Part shown: in pieces, positions 1 to 12,778 of the stretch
How the letters are laid out: every line of letters begins with the position of its first letter
Numbering within the stretch: the stretch's first letter is position 1
NCBI RefSeq assembly: GCF_010389155.1
Contig: NC_057768.1
Coordinates: forward strand, 25,801,966-25,865,965
Direction: 5' to 3'
DNA: 64,000 nucleotides
From: Erigeron canadensis
Lineage: Eukaryota; Streptophyta; Magnoliopsida; Asterales; Asteraceae
Translations under genes and position numbers: made by a program
Notes under the pieces: generated by a model
What the model saw: only the letters and a program-made list of their open reading frames with translations
Database searches by the model: none
Told to the model about the DNA's origin: nothing

Positions 1-238
1 GTCACAGACGCTCCTCCAGCATTCAAAATTCAAAATATTTACATTTACAGTCCCTACAACGTTCAGTACAAAATATTTACAATTAAAGTCCCTCAAAAAT
101 TCAAAACTTTTCATTTAAAGTCCCTTAACGGCTACCTACTTGTTTCATGTATATATACCAACCCATAGCATATAACCAGTTTCATCACATTATCAATCTT
201 CAAACTTGTTTCATCTGCTAACTCACTTACCATTCCAA

Positions 239-274
239 ATGGCTTCATCACCATCATCATCATCATTGTCGTCG

Positions 275-334
<60 letters not shown>

Positions 335-763
335 AAGAACATTCACCGACCTCGTTTCACCAAAGAGGAGATGAAAGCACAAATCTTGGAACATGTCAAA
401 GAGGACACACTCCTTCAAAATGAACTCTCTGGGGAACTGCTTTACCTACGGAAGAAGAGACACCTATGCGACCAACACGTTCAGGAAATAGAAGCACCAG
501 GTCGCACGGTCTCGAAACACGAAGAGACATATTCTTATTATCTGCAGGCTGAGAGCAAAACGATGAAGAGGGCGATCAATCATGTTTTTAAGGCCGGTCA
601 CACATTGACCGACCAATGCACTTGGGCAGAATCGTTCCACGACAACTGCGGAGAAGGCAAGTCAACGTGAGAAGTGAAATGCCCAGAACACGACCTGTGG
701 TGGGCCAACGAAACGGCTCACCGTGGAATCGGAAAAATGTCAATCAAAGACGACGAAGAGTAA
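239..763 (+). pseudogene. Element-borne ORF with poly-Ser tract and in-frame stop
   Basis: ATG at 239 opens a frame starting with a Ser run of about 30 residues encoded by a TCA/TCG microsatellite, then a basic, charged region (residues 32-143) rich in Lys, Glu, Arg and His. The frame stops at TGA 668-670 and stays open in the same frame to TAA 761-763, adding 30 codons that include a DLWW motif. The TGA follows ACG and could derive from CGA by CpG deamination. I do not recognise the family. It sits inside the PIF-like element and is probably a decayed accessory protein of it. A translation beginning at TTG 206 exists but has no upstream ATG. Confidence 0.5.
241..331 (+). repeat. (TCA)n/(TCG)n microsatellite
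   Basis: A nearly pure trinucleotide tract, mostly TCA, that encodes the Ser run of the ORF on the plus strand and a meaningless poly-Met run on the minus strand. Confidence 0.95.
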
Positions 764-1050
764 CCGTGTCATTATTATGTATTTCTTGTTTTTTTCCAGT
801 ACTGTCTTTTTTATTATTGTAGTATCTTTTATTTTTAAGTAATGTAATGTGTTTTTAATTATAATAAAATGTGTTTTAATTATAATTTTGTGTAAAAAAA
901 AAAGAAATAATAAAATAGTGAATGAATAGTGAAGAAGTGGGTAGTATAAGGAGGGTGTGTTCTTGGGGTGTTCTTAGAGAGAGAAAACTGATGAATAGTG
1001 GAAGAAGTTGGTAAGAAGTGAGAAAGAAGCAGCTCCTATAAGAAGAGGCC

Positions 1051-2505
1051 TCATAAAGCCAGAATATTAGTGTGGGATAGAAAAGAATATAAAGCGATAA
1101 AAAAAAAAGAAAAGTAAAAATATAGCAAGATCCATTCATATTTTGTTCCACTTATAACTAAATACTAATATATCAAATATTATTAAATAAATAATAAAAT
1201 ATCTTAATATTAATATATACTAAAATACTACTGACCTAAATTTTTATCTTTATCTTTATCTTTATATACATTAAAAGACAACTGACTTAAACTCAATTGA
1301 CCAATTACAACCCCCAAATTCTTAAAATTAATTAAATCAGCACATGTGTAAATTAATTTACACTTTAACCCAATTTAAAATAATAAATTTACAATTTTTA
1401 GTTTTCCATCATCAATTTACACTTTCACCCAATTTAAAAATTATAAATTTACACTTTTTGGTTTTCCATCATCAATTTACACTTTAACTCAATTTAAAAA
1501 TATTTAATTTACACTTTTTGGTTTGTTCATCACCAATTTACATTTAAAAATAATTAATTTACACTTTTGTTTTTCATCACCAATTTATACTTTCACCCAA
1601 TTTTAAAAATAATTAATTTACACTTTTTGGTTTTATTGGTAATTAATATAATAATATAACAAAATATTGAACCAAGATATATGCAGAAACACACAAACAC
1701 TCCAAAAAACATCCTACACAAACACTCCAACCAAATAATCATTAAACCTAATCTTCTTTCGTATAAGCGGTAATGATTGTCTATATAAACACAAGAAGGT
1801 ACAAATTCTCAATATTTTATCTAATTGGAATCAAACTAATTGTAATAGCTTTGTTATTAGTAATTGTAATTAGACTATAATTAGGATAAATATTGTTGTT
1901 ATTAGTAATTTGAATCAAACTATATTTAGGATATACAGATTTTTCTTATACAAACGGAACCTTACAAATAAAATCACAAAACACGAAATCATTGAAAATC
2001 CACAAACCAACTACTACTTTTTTAATTTATAAGAATCATAGCTAACAAAAACAAAATTACCTTGTTGCAAGATATTAATTAGAACTCGGTCAATTATATA
2101 ATCACGGTTAAGATATTGTTTCTCTGGAAAAATCTATATAAAAGAAATCCTGATACACCACCCATCCTTGATATGATTTAGCATTTAATATTTACATTTG
2201 AATATCCCAATTTTTTTTCAAAGTAAATTTTTATATGTTAACGTATAAATTTTTTTTCTTCCATATACTAATTTTTTATATTGATAATGTCGTAAACCCC
2301 GTGTATTTGACACAAGTCTAATAAAATATTATACGGTACAAGTAGAAAAGTGAAAAAGTATAACTTAATAGAGATCTATAATTAATATTAGATATTAAAT
2401 ATTAAATGATAAAATATAAAAATATTATACGACACAATATAGAAAAGTGAAAAACTATAACTCTATAAATATCTATAATTAATATTAATTTAACTTTTAA
2501 AATCT
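1051..2505. other. AT-rich, no gene; repeat array and possible old Helitron end
   Basis: No coding region is seen. At 1340-1650 lie about five degenerate copies of a roughly 60-bp unit (core TTTTTCATCACCAATTTACA). The same unit recurs at 2625-2930 inside the Helitron at 2506 and, inverted, at 20400-20580. At about 2295-2320 the motif CCCCGTGTATTTGACACAAG followed by TCTAAT looks like a decayed Helitron 3' hairpin and CTRR end. The stretch may therefore be an older Helitron of the same family, but its 5' end was not located. Confidence 0.45.
1340..1650 (+). repeat. Tandem array, about 60-bp unit, copy 1
   Basis: Degenerate direct repeats of a unit containing CACTTTTTGGTTTTTCATCA and ACCAATTTACACTTTAACCC, roughly five copies. 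It is nearly the same as the array near the 5' end of the Helitron at 2506-4973, so it is probably Helitron-derived. Confidence 0.8.
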
Positions 2506-2624
2506 TCTATAATATAACTAAAAGAGGGGGTTGGAGGTACACTTGACACCTTTAATCCCCAACCTTTAGCTTAATCCTCCATCCTTATTAATTTACTCAT
2601 TTTTTAATATTAATCTAAATTAAT

Positions 2625-2930
2625 TTACATTTTTTGGTTTGTCATCACCAATTTACACTTTAACCCCAATCTAAAATAATTAATTTACACTTTTTGGTTT
2701 TTCATCACCAATTTACACTTTAAGCTAATTTAAAAATAGTTAACTTACACTTTTTGATTTTTCATCACCAATTTACACTTTAGCCCAATTTAAAAATAAT
2801 TAATTATACTTTTTGGCTTTTCATCACCAATTTACACTTAAAAATAATTAATTTATACTTTTTGGTTTTTCATTACCAATTTACAATTTAAAAATAATTA
2901 ATTTACACTTTTCGGTTTTATTGGTAATCT
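2625..2930 (+). repeat. Tandem array, 50-62 bp unit, copy 2
   Basis: About 5.5 degenerate copies of the unit (TTTACACTTTTTGGTTTTTC / ATCACCAATTTACACTTTA) just inside the Helitron 5' end. Units shorten from about 60 to about 50 bp toward the right. Confidence 0.85.
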
Positions 2931-3094
2931 ATAATATAACTCACGTACGACAACAAAAAAAGAAGTTACGATCAACTACAAATGTTTTTTCTTTTTATAT
3001 ACTTTGCACATATTAAGCATTATTATTATTTTTTAACATTGAATTCTTATGTCATTGTTATTATTATTTTTTTTAATTTAGTTTGAGGTTTGTT

Positions 3095-4366
3095 ATGGCT
3101 TTTTTTTCAACAACAAAAAATATGACCACATTAGTTCATCTTGAAGATATTAAGCCAACACATGTTAACCATTATTTACGACTCCGTGTTGTACATGTAT
3201 GGACTGTTCTGGAGTGGAACAACCCGAAGAAAATCAAAACGTTCGAGATGGTCTTTGTTGATGAATTGGTATGTATTTTTCAAATTATATAGTTTACACT
3301 TTTAAAATATAAGAAACTGTAAATTTTTTATTTAACTAAAGTTGAAAAAAAAAAGATAAACTGGAATCAATATTTATATGAAGTTAATTTTCGTATGTTT
3401 AATTTCTTCTTTAGTTTTCGTATCGATTAAGTTGTGATATATGACTTAATTAATCTAAATATTATATATTAAATTTTGTATTTGTAACCTATATTAACTC
3501 TTAAGATTTACGATTATATCTTTTTATAACCTTTTAGATATAAAGTCTAATTTTGCTATGAGTATGTTTCTGATTACTTTAATATATTGACTATGATTAT
3601 TTTGATATCGTTTTGAAAGTAGCTCATTAATGGTATATATGTAAGATTTACGATTATATCTTTATATATGTTTTTAGATGAAAAGTCGATTTTTGCTATG
3701 AGTAACGTTATGATTATTTTAATATATCGACTATGATTATTTTGAATCTATTTTGAAACTAGCTTATTAATGGTGTAATTTTTTTGCCGCTGTTATTTTA
3801 TCAGGGGAAAATGCTACATATTGAGATGGTGTTGAATGTTTTAGTATGATTATTTAGCATGGTGGAACAATTCATCATTTTACTTTGTGTATTACAGATA
3901 TACTTTGGATCTTATGAAAAACATGATATCAATTTTAAATAATGCATTTAGATAAAAACCCTTTAATCTATGTTATGTTTAGGATTTAACACAACATGAG
4001 ATGACTTTGCAAGGTTTTTGGCTCGACTCCCTTTTTTATCAACAATTTGTTTCCCTATCTTTCTTGCATTAGCCGATAAAATCATTTGATCGACGTTTGA
4101 AATGTCTTTGGTTGGGTTCCTTTTTTATCCTGGTTCCAGAATCTGTATGCAAAGATGTTTATTCGATTCATATGGTTAATTTGTTTGGGGTTTATTTTTA
4201 AAAATTGGATTAAATAAATAGAAACATATTAACAGAACTTACCAGTTTTTTCCTTTTTTTTTGCTATTTGCAGGGTACTATCATACATGGCTCGGTTAAT
4301 GGTGAATGGACGGAAAACTTTTATGAAATTCAATACATTATGAACTTAAATTCTTATTATCATTAT
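3095..4366 (+). pseudogene. RPA70-like OB-fold (DUF223) gene fragment, Helitron-borne
   Basis: ATG at 3095 opens a frame with LVHLEDIKP, a basic LRLRVVHVW stretch, NNPKKIKTFEMVFVDE and a Leu codon just before a GT donor (GTATGT, about 3269). This matches the start of plant Helitron-associated replication protein A-like proteins, where a conserved VxLVDE precedes a Gly-X-X-Ile motif. A fitting continuation after an AG acceptor (TTGCAG, about 4273) reads GTIIHGSVNGEW, then runs into AT-rich sequence and stops. These proteins bind single-stranded DNA; this piece covers part of the first OB fold only and is surely non-functional. Confidence 0.65.
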
Positions 4367-4454
4367 TAACATTATTATTTTATTATTATTATTATTATTA
4401 TTACTATTATTATTATTATATCTCTTTTAATTTAGTTTGTTGTCCATTATAAGT

Positions 4455-4632
4455 TCATTATGGCTTATTCAACAACAAAAAATAAGAGCACATTAGTTCA
4501 TCTTGAAGATCTAAGCCAACATATATAAACCATCATCTACGACTCCGTGTTGTGCATGTATGGACTGTTTCGGTGTGGAACAATCCAAAGAAAATCAAAA
4601 CGTTCGAGATAGTATTTGTTGATGAATTGATA
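4455..4632 (+). pseudogene. Second RPA-like fragment, frameshifted
   Basis: A second copy of the same exon begins at an ATG near 4460 (MAYSTTKN, then LVHLEDLS) and hits TAA within about 25 codons, because a small deletion near 4510 shifts the frame. The downstream part (VWTVSVWNNPKKIKTFE, IVFVDEL) is open in another frame from about 4552. It lies about 1.35 kb after the first copy in the same orientation, so the element contains an internal duplication of its coding fragment. Confidence 0.65.
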
Positions 4633-4973
4633 TTAATTTTTCAAATTATATACTGTACATTTTTTGTATCTCTTTTTGTTAAGCTTAACTCTAAATCTTT
4701 TAGTCGAAAATTGTTGTTTGTATTTGTAGTATGTTTAAATATAACAAATTGCAAAAATTTTATTTAACTAATTAAAGTTGAAAAAAAAAGGTAAACTGAA
4801 ATCAATATTTATATGGAGTTAATTTTCATATGTTTCTTTATTTAGTTTTCTTATTGAAAAAAATGTGATATTGGTCATAGGGATTTAATATACTTGAATT
4901 TCAATATTTTAGCATTGATTAATATATTTTAAAACTATCTGTCCATTGGACATTGGACGGACCTAAACAATAG

Positions 4974-7900
4974 TAATCTTTATATATAATAAAGAAGGAT
5001 TGTTTTTCAAAAGTATTTTTAGAAAGATTATGATGTGTCATTATCATACATTTTTTAAAAAGTTTTTTCTTTCATTTATGATGTCATATTTGACAAAAGA
5101 AAAAAAAATCTTACTTAATGCTTATTTAAAATTCCTAATATTTTATTTGAAACAAATAAATTTTAATTTTTTCTATAAAATATTATGAAATGTCTTTTTA
5201 TACTTTGTTAACGCAACAGATACTCTTATTTTACGTATCATTGTGTTAGTCGATTCACTATCTTCATATCAAGTTATAATATATTGATAAGAAAAATTAC
5301 ATATATTCTTTTACATTTTTTTGGTTTTAAAATTTTAATTACAATGTCCGAGTTAAACCCAGATTGTTTAGCTAGTTAAATATAAGCAACAATTTTAACA
5401 ATTAGAAAAAGAAAGAAAAATGTTACTTCTCATTTAAAAAAAATGTAACGTAAGCATTTTGATGATACACAACAACAAAAATTTTTTCTCACTTTTCCTT
5501 AAATTATTTTCACATATTATATTATTAAATAATAATAAAAAATAAAATTTCTTTCTATTTTCCGTTGGTTGACAACTCTCATGCATGCGGCCCAACCCAA
5601 TTTCACCCTCGCGTTCTTACCTCTTCTTCCCCACGACGAGCTTGTTGTCACTCACTCACTTGCTATAGTCTAATGCGTTTATATAGATTAAAAGATCTAA
5701 TCGGTTTGGTTTGTTGTCACATTTTATCATGGTTTTATGGTTATGTGTATGAAAAAACTTTATTTCTGTAGGTTTGGTTGGTTTATGGTTTCTACTATAA
5801 TCACGGTTATGTGTTACAAAAAACTTTTTTTTTTGTATGTTCAATATCAATTTCGTATCTCTAATTTCCCAAATCATATAATATCTTTCTTGTGTTCTAG
5901 TTTTAAACATCCAAGTGAAAAACAACCTAAAAGTTAATAAATGAGCCCGAGATACATAATTATCTGGAATTTTTTAGGTATAATCACACAAACAACATTT
6001 AAACAAAAGATGTGCATCAAAACTCACAAACAAAACGTAATCACATTCTTAAAAACAACACCAACACATATTGTTAAGCAAAAGATACCTCACATGTCAA
6101 TTGGTAAAGAATCATAAAAAGGTCAAAAACAAGCACAGTATCCTTTTCTGAGTCACGTGCGTCTCAGTATGTATAGCCAGAGTACCTATAAGTCTACCTC
6201 GTCTATATAGAAGCTACTACTTCCTCTCTGCATAACACTTAATTTCTTTGATCCCACTACTCACTTTTTGTTTCTTTCATTAACATCATCCTTTGATTCT
6301 TTAACATCTTGTTTGACCTTTTTTTCTTTTTATTTTTTCTCAATCTTCACACCCTTCATAACAAGAACGTACAACAACGCTCTCTAATCATGTAACAAAT
6401 TAAAATGTGAAAAATAAGATGCAAACAATTAATTATTCATTTATCCGAAAGTAAAAAACTGCAGCTACGAAAACTGATTCTCACCTTTTTTGTAACAAAC
6501 CCATTATATGATACATAGACAAAATAAAGCACGAAACTATAAAATAATACTAAATAACTATGGCACTAGAAAGATCAACAAGATAAAGTTTGGTAACAAT
6601 GTGTCATTTTTTATTTACGTCTAATCAATTTCATCAAATTATTGAACAAGAATGAAAATGTAAAAGTTTTCTTAGTAAATTCAGAAATGGAAAAAACAAA
6701 TTTCTTGATATTGTTAAGAATCAACATCGAGATGACCCAGTGATCAAAAGTCATACTCCATCTTCATTCTCATTTTAAATGTAATAGTTTAACTTTTCAA
6801 AGTCTTATTTTTTATTATATTATAAATTAGTTGATGAAAATTATATCTATGACAAAATACATCATAAATACATATTATATTTTATATCAAAGTATTATAA
6901 AATATCAATAAAAATATTCCGGATTAAAATTTGAAGAAAGAATATTTGACAAGTAAAATTTAAACAATTATATAATCACATTTATCCTTTTGTTTTTTAA
7001 CATTAACAAAACTATATATACTGATTTTCGAAACACACAACCCATTCCAATTCTCGTAATATACTCCCCCTAATTTTATTTTATTTTATTTTTACCCGGA
7101 GCGATGTCAAATAAGTCAAACGATGCGACTGGGATAAGTAGACGTGTGATTCCGGAATACATATTTGTCAATAAAGTGATTTGCTTTTGGTTATTTTATG
7201 CATATTCCTTAACCTAATTATACGTTTGTTTAAATTAATAGTTCATAGTGTGGCTCTTGGTAAATATATACTGTATTGCATCTATCTAGAAGAAGATATT
7301 ATAAAATAAATATAATATCTTTACTCCAAGTTTTTTTGTTTTTCTAATATATTTTATAGTAAGATTTTATCAAAAACAAATTTCTCACTCTTTAGTCCAA
7401 CAAACAAGTAAAGTCCGGTTACTCCAATGACGAAAGGTGACCCATACACTCAAGAACGTATACAGTATTGGGTAGCTCAAATCTAAAAAAAATCTTATGA
7501 TATTTTAGTCAGGATTTAAATCCCCGACTTCATGAACAAAACCTAAATGTATGAGTTATTTCTTCACTTCTAAATAGATATAACTAGTTATCTATTTTGT
7601 TTGAAATTTATACCAAAGTAAGATGTGTATTTTAAAATTTTTTATTGTGAATAACAAATTTTAATTGTTGAGTAATAGCTAGCTTTCTTCAAGTTAGTTT
7701 TCAACATCTCCAAAATATAATCTCGAGAGATCTTGAGGGACAAACGTCTTCTTTAGTTCCAATCTATTCTATTTAAAAACATAAGTTCGATCTTCACCCG
7801 ATTAATTAAAGTTCTTCATTTGAGCTACATTTTAGGTATTTGGTTAAGAACTTGTCACTATATCTTGACATGATTTATTTCCTTCGCACATCGATATAGT

Positions 7901-8887
7901 GGCTTAATATATTTCCTCTACTATTTTTCCATTGAGAACCTTAACTTTTTGATCTGAAACGCGTTTTGTTATAATTTGAAGATAAAACGCTAGTGTCATG
8001 TCTGATGTTTATTATGTTTAATTGCTACTAATGTTTAACTTTGATATGTGTTCACGTTTCATTAATTAACATGCCATGTTAGCACCGTTCATGTATGATC
8101 GTTGACGATTTTGGACCCATCTCACATGTTATGTAAAGGTTTTTGGATTTGAAGCTTTGTAGCATATCATAAAATAGACCCCATATAACCAAAAAGTTAT
8201 GATACTTATTTTAGATATAGCTGGTGTAGATGTTTGATGTAAAAACTAATAAGAGTGTTACTGTAATGTGAGTTATATAATTATACTTAGACTAAGTGGA
8301 GGGGGAGCCAAAAGGGACGAACCCTCTCCTTTTCTGCCTAGTTCGCCCCCAACACCAGCTCACTCAACCAAACCCCTTGCCTAGCTATCCCTCAAGGTTG
8401 CTCAATTGTGTTTGACCAACGCAAATATCAAAACAAAAAACCCACTCCCCCAATCAAATCAAAGAACCCACCACTCCCTAATGTCACATGATGTAAGTCG
8501 CTATACTCTTTAAAACCCTTCAATTTTCATTTTTTCCGAGAGACAACTCTTCGTATCCTACATGTCACATGACGTAAGTTGCCCCGCCCTTCCTCCATCA
8601 CCACTCCTCTCTTTCTTAACCCAAAGTCCAAATATTAAATCAAACTTACAAAATATTAAGGCCATAAATTTTTAAGGCCTAAAGCAATCGCCTAATTAAT
8701 TCCGTAATAATATTGAGCCAAGTATATCTAAACAATAATAACAGTTACTCATACCTTTAGTTATTCGAATTTTCGATCATCTAAAATTGATTAAAAAAAA
8801 CTATCTTATATTATAAGTAAAGAAAAGATTTAATTTCAATCACGATTAATGTCGGTCCAAATGGTCAAATTAACATTTTTGAATTTC
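4974..8887. other. AT-rich intergenic, no gene seen
   Basis: No convincing coding region. Short frames here have neither family features nor composition different from background. A promoter-like cluster lies at 6154-6210 (listed separately). At 8481-8499 and 8562-8580 a motif of about 20 bp, TGTCACATGATGTAAGT, is repeated with one change, within a C-rich stretch (8290-8610). Confidence 0.7.
6154..6210 (+). promoter_or_regulatory. Orphan promoter-like cluster: G-box and TATA
   Basis: A palindromic CACGTG core in TCACGTGC (6154-6159) is followed 44 bases later by CTATATAG (6203-6210) and then a pyrimidine-rich stretch like a plant 5' leader. No ORF of useful length follows, so this is either chance or the remains of a lost gene's promoter. 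Confidence 0.25.
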
Positions 8888-8890
8888 TAA

Positions 8891-9146
8891 GGCCTTTCCT
8901 TATACTACCGGCCTACCCCTATTTTTTCACTGTTGATCAGTTTTTCTCTATCCTAGAACACCCAAAAAACACCCCTCCCTTATAATCCCCTAATCTTCCT
9001 CTATTCTTCCCCCAAACACGCTCCAAAATGCATGTCTAAATATTGGAGGAACCCCCCGGACGCGCCCGTAGACGCCGACCGTGCTTATAGCGTCTTCGGG
9101 AATTCAGATGTCGAACGCCACCCATTTTCCCCTATAAGGACCGGCC
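8891..9146. mobile_element. Tourist-like (PIF/Harbinger) MITE, 256 bp
   Basis: Terminal inverted repeats GGCCTTTCCTTATA (left) and, read inward, GGCCGGTCCTTATA (right) are flanked by direct TAA trinucleotides (8888-8890 and 9147-9149), the target duplication typical of PIF/Harbinger. The interior is C-rich on the plus strand and has a frame at 9032-9235 that runs past the element edge and is not a gene. Confidence 0.85.
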
Positions 9147-9149
9147 TAA

Positions 9150-10392
9150 GTCACCATGGATATGCTATGGACTTAGCATTAGAGTCTCTCTTAATGCTTC
9201 TAAAAATTCAAACCAGATCGAACTTTGAAACTTAAACTATTAATTTTATTTTGAAATTAAAAGTTCAATCGCTCCTTTAACTATTTATTTTGTAACAAAA
9301 TATATGTTTAGACTGTTTATATAGAGTTATACTCCATGCGTAGTTGTTTTTTTCGGGTGAGGATTCCCTCAAATTTCCTACTTAAGTTGGAAAGATCTTG
9401 AATGTTGAATTAAAAATCAAAAGTCAAAATAAAAAAATGATATTTTAATCTTGATCATTAATTTTCATCCAATGATCAAGATTATTATAACTTGAACCCT
9501 CAAGTTAGACACGACTTGAGGGGATTTTCACTTGTCTTTTTCTCCGTTACCTACAACTAATTATATACTTTATAATCCGAAATTTATCTGGAATAACTTA
9601 ATTGATGGCTATAGGCTATCGTATTTTATAACAATCTAATCTAAAAATGAACGTATGTCCAAATTCTGAAAGTAATTTACTTTGGTGGAACGAATAAAAT
9701 ATAAATGGTCGTTACAAGAAAAAAATGCTCATTATTGGAGCACATGTTAACTGCTAACCTTGTTGAGAATCTATTCAACTACCATATTATAATTTAATGA
9801 TTAAGACAATAATAAATGCCAACGATAATCAGTTATTTTAACAAATTAATATGAATTAATTAATAAACAAGTACATTTGAATATCAATATTCCATTAATT
9901 CGATTTTTCTTTTGTAAGATGCACGTTCTTTCGACCATGATTAATGCATCATCCTTGTTATCATTTGAAGAAACCAATATGTTTTTTACAGGTTTTGGGT
10001 CACAGTATATCTAACGGTATACTGTATTATTTATTTTTTTTAGCCCGGCCCATATATAGCTTCTTTCTGATAACATTGCGTTGTAAAGAGCTTGTTTATG
10101 GATAAATCAACCTTCCTCAAAATCACCTTTTTCCTTTCTCCCACTCCTTTCGGTCTAATAATCTCAAAAATTCGTTTATGGATACATTAAAGTTTTTCTG
10201 CAACTCACCCATTTTCAAGAAACATAAAGAATGGGCAGGTGACGTAGGATCCTGATTTTTCTACATAAATACATTCATATTTTTGTAAGGCAACATACAT
10301 AGATTCATGCATCATGAGAAACAACTCTTTGACCATACAACTTCAAATAGTATATATAAAATCAGAATCTCATTGGGCATCCCAATCTTAAT

Positions 10393-10423
<31 letters not shown>

Positions 10424-12100
10424 GGCTTTGTCAAATATATTTTGCTATAATAATCCATTTTCTGAACTTTTTCATATTATAAGAAAAACAATTGAGAATA
10501 ATATATATCATGCTTATGCAATGTTTGTCGATGGTCCCATATGTTGCATATGAACAAATACATGAATGGTAAAAGTTTCACAAGTCATGAATAATACTTT
10601 TAATTAAGATTCAATTTCTTCTAACTTGTGACTTTAGCCAAATGATATGACGAACAACACTCTATAATTATAATAATTTATGTGTGAAATGTTAATTTGT
10701 TAGGAACTAAATTGATTTCATGACTAAAACATTGTTTGTTTAAAGTCAAGTTTATGGGTTACGCAGAGCATGTATGATTAATCGATCTTTTTGATTTTTT
10801 TTCATGTAAATAATATATATAATGGATTAAATGCTGCACGTAGCATTGAAGACAGGTCCATATTCTGACTCTTGACTTTAAAACGTGTCATTTTTCGAAT
10901 TATTTCTGTATAGTAAAGAGATAAATGGCTTCCATTCATATCACAATGATTCTGCCTTTTTAAAGAAATAACATATTAAAAACAAGTATGGGATAGTTCA
11001 AAGATGAATGCACTCATGGGCCTTTAAATCTTTTTTAACTATAGAGTAATGAAGGAATATGATGAAGTAGTGGCAATAAATAACACATAAAATATGGGTA
11101 GAAATAAATATGTCGAATTTTTAAAAAGCTAGTTTTAGTTTCTTAAGGTTGAATTCGGGTATGACTATTTTTCGAGCTCAAACATAATTAAATATATTAC
11201 TCGGATAGTTTTATGAGGCAAATTTCAACGATAAATATTTGGCCTGACATATTTGATCTTATATTTCAATTCGGAAAATTAATTAGTTGAGTTTGACGAT
11301 TCTTAAATATAATCCAACTAGCTTAAGGAGACTGATACTTAAACATGCTAAAAAAATATTAATTTATTGTAGTGATTAGTTTTGGCATTATGACACGAAT
11401 AATCTATTTGTCGCGGTTATAGTAAAACAATAACTAGTCCATTCAGCTACACATGTGCAACAATTGGTTTCACTTGAATATGCCAATTACTAGTCCGAAG
11501 TTACTGTTGGAATGGATTGAAGCATCTCATTTCCAGGTTAGATTTAAAAGAATTTTGGAGGCCGGTCACTTGTTTGGTATAGTGGTGGTCGCTTTGAAAG
11601 CATAGGAATCAGGTTGTTCACAGGGCTATCAAAGACACGTGCACCGACGTTTTTCATTTCATTGTTTCAATGTCATATTGTTGGATTTCGAATCGTGATA
11701 AAAAAATCTTGTCTCTCATGGCTGACATGGCTTTAGAGTTCTTCTTTCCTTTTCTAGTTGTAACTTTCCTTTTATTGCTTAGGCGTCTTGTCGAAGCATT
11801 TTAATAAAAATTATAGCATTTTAAAAAAGAAACACACAATAAAAGTTATTGTAAAAAGAATACCTAATAAGTAAATCTGAGAGTATAACTGTATAAGGTT
11901 GTCAAATTGAAGATAAGTTTTCTTGCAAAGACTCTATTTCTTTTAATGCTTTCTGGGTTTGCAAGTGACTTAATTACTTTTTTTTTTTTTATTATTATTA
12001 TTCTTTTTTATGTTGGGTGCCTTAACACACCACCCACAATAGTTTTCCAAGCAACAAAAACAAGAAACATTATTTTTTGGTAATATATATATATATATAT
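9150..12100. other. AT-rich intergenic, no gene seen
   Basis: No supportable coding region. It contains a (TA)n tract at about 10405-10425 and a T-rich run at about 11980-12010. The stretch ends in the (TA)n tract (12083-12100) that received the LTR retrotransposon. Confidence 0.75.
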
Positions 12101-12465
12101 TGTTTGTACAGCCAATCCGGTAGCCTAGAAAGAAAGAATTGAGGTGTTTGTGGTTGTTCATTGGCGATTCCCTTTCAGTAAGGCGGAGCCTTTTGTACGC
12201 CAAGAAAGTGTGTATGTGTGATTATGAATAATTCTAGCCATTCTTCCCTCTATTTATAGGGGGTTCGTGACTTATTCCCCAAGTAGGGTTTTATTTGATT
12301 TAATCAGGTCGTGTGTATCTCTTCTAAGAATAAGAGATTTGATTTGATCTTCTTTCCTAAGATATAGGATTCTTGATAAATGTAAATCCTTTCCTTATTT
12401 ATCGAGAGTGACACGTACCCTTTGATCGTACCCTGCGTGATTACGTCTGGGTGGGTACGTCATCA
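12101..12465 (-). repeat. 3' LTR, family A
   Basis: 365 bp, TG...CA, close to identical with 14737-15101. On the minus strand it has a TATA-like CTATAAATAGAGGG (about 12246-12259). The adjoining polypurine tract at 12466-12478 shows that this is the downstream LTR. Confidence 0.9.
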
Positions 12466-12778
12466 AGCCCCCCAGTCTAACGGGGTGACTCTGCGAAGAT
12501 CATCGTATTAGACTTTTGCCCTGCACCTGCGCTTTTTTGAAAGTTTACGCGAAGTATAGGGTCTTTTTTGAAAATACCCGTGGTAGGTTTGGGGTATTTA
12601 ATTTGTGAGATAGGTTTGAAAATACCTGATTATAGTAACCTGGGTTACTTGTTCCTTGTACCTGGTACTGCAGGAGTGAATTTGTCGAGTACTAAGGGAA
12701 GTTGGTGTGCTGCGTATAATGCACATATCCTGGCGCTTAATATTGCTATCCTGGATTTGGTATTCCTTGCGGGATGTT

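Larger units (their letters stand above)
1..1050 (+). mobile_element. Right part of a PIF/Harbinger-like element
   Basis: The block ends at 1050 with a terminus that, read inward on the minus strand, is GGCCTCTTCTTATAGGAGC. It closely resembles the terminal inverted repeats of the element at 38611-40577 (GGCCTCTTCCTA and GGCCTCTCCCTATAGG). The left terminus lies outside the window, so target duplication and full length cannot be checked. The block carries one broken ORF on the plus strand followed by an AT-rich tail. The assignment rests on the terminus and on the similar organisation of the other PIF-like elements in this window; no transposase is visible. Confidence 0.55.
2506..4973 (+). 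mobile_element. Helitron-like element with two RPA-like gene fragments
   Basis: The 5' end reads TCTATAATATAACTAAAAGA, identical in its first 18 bases to the 5' ends of the minus-strand elements ending at 20685 and 26036. The 3' end has an imperfect hairpin (GTCCA...TGGAC, 4941-4960) and finishes ACCTAAACAATAG, a decayed version of the CTAG terminus at 18921. Inside are a 60-bp repeat array (2625-2930) and two copies of an OB-fold gene fragment. There is no Rep/helicase, so it is non-autonomous. The base before the 5' TC is T, not the canonical A, so the left edge is slightly uncertain. Confidence 0.75.

Noticed and set aside
132..332. Minus-strand frame starting with a run of Met residues
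   Set aside because: It is the complement of the TCA microsatellite; no leader, domain or plausible product.
9032..9235. 67-codon frame
   Set aside because: Overlaps and runs past the right end of the MITE at 8891-9146; no family features.
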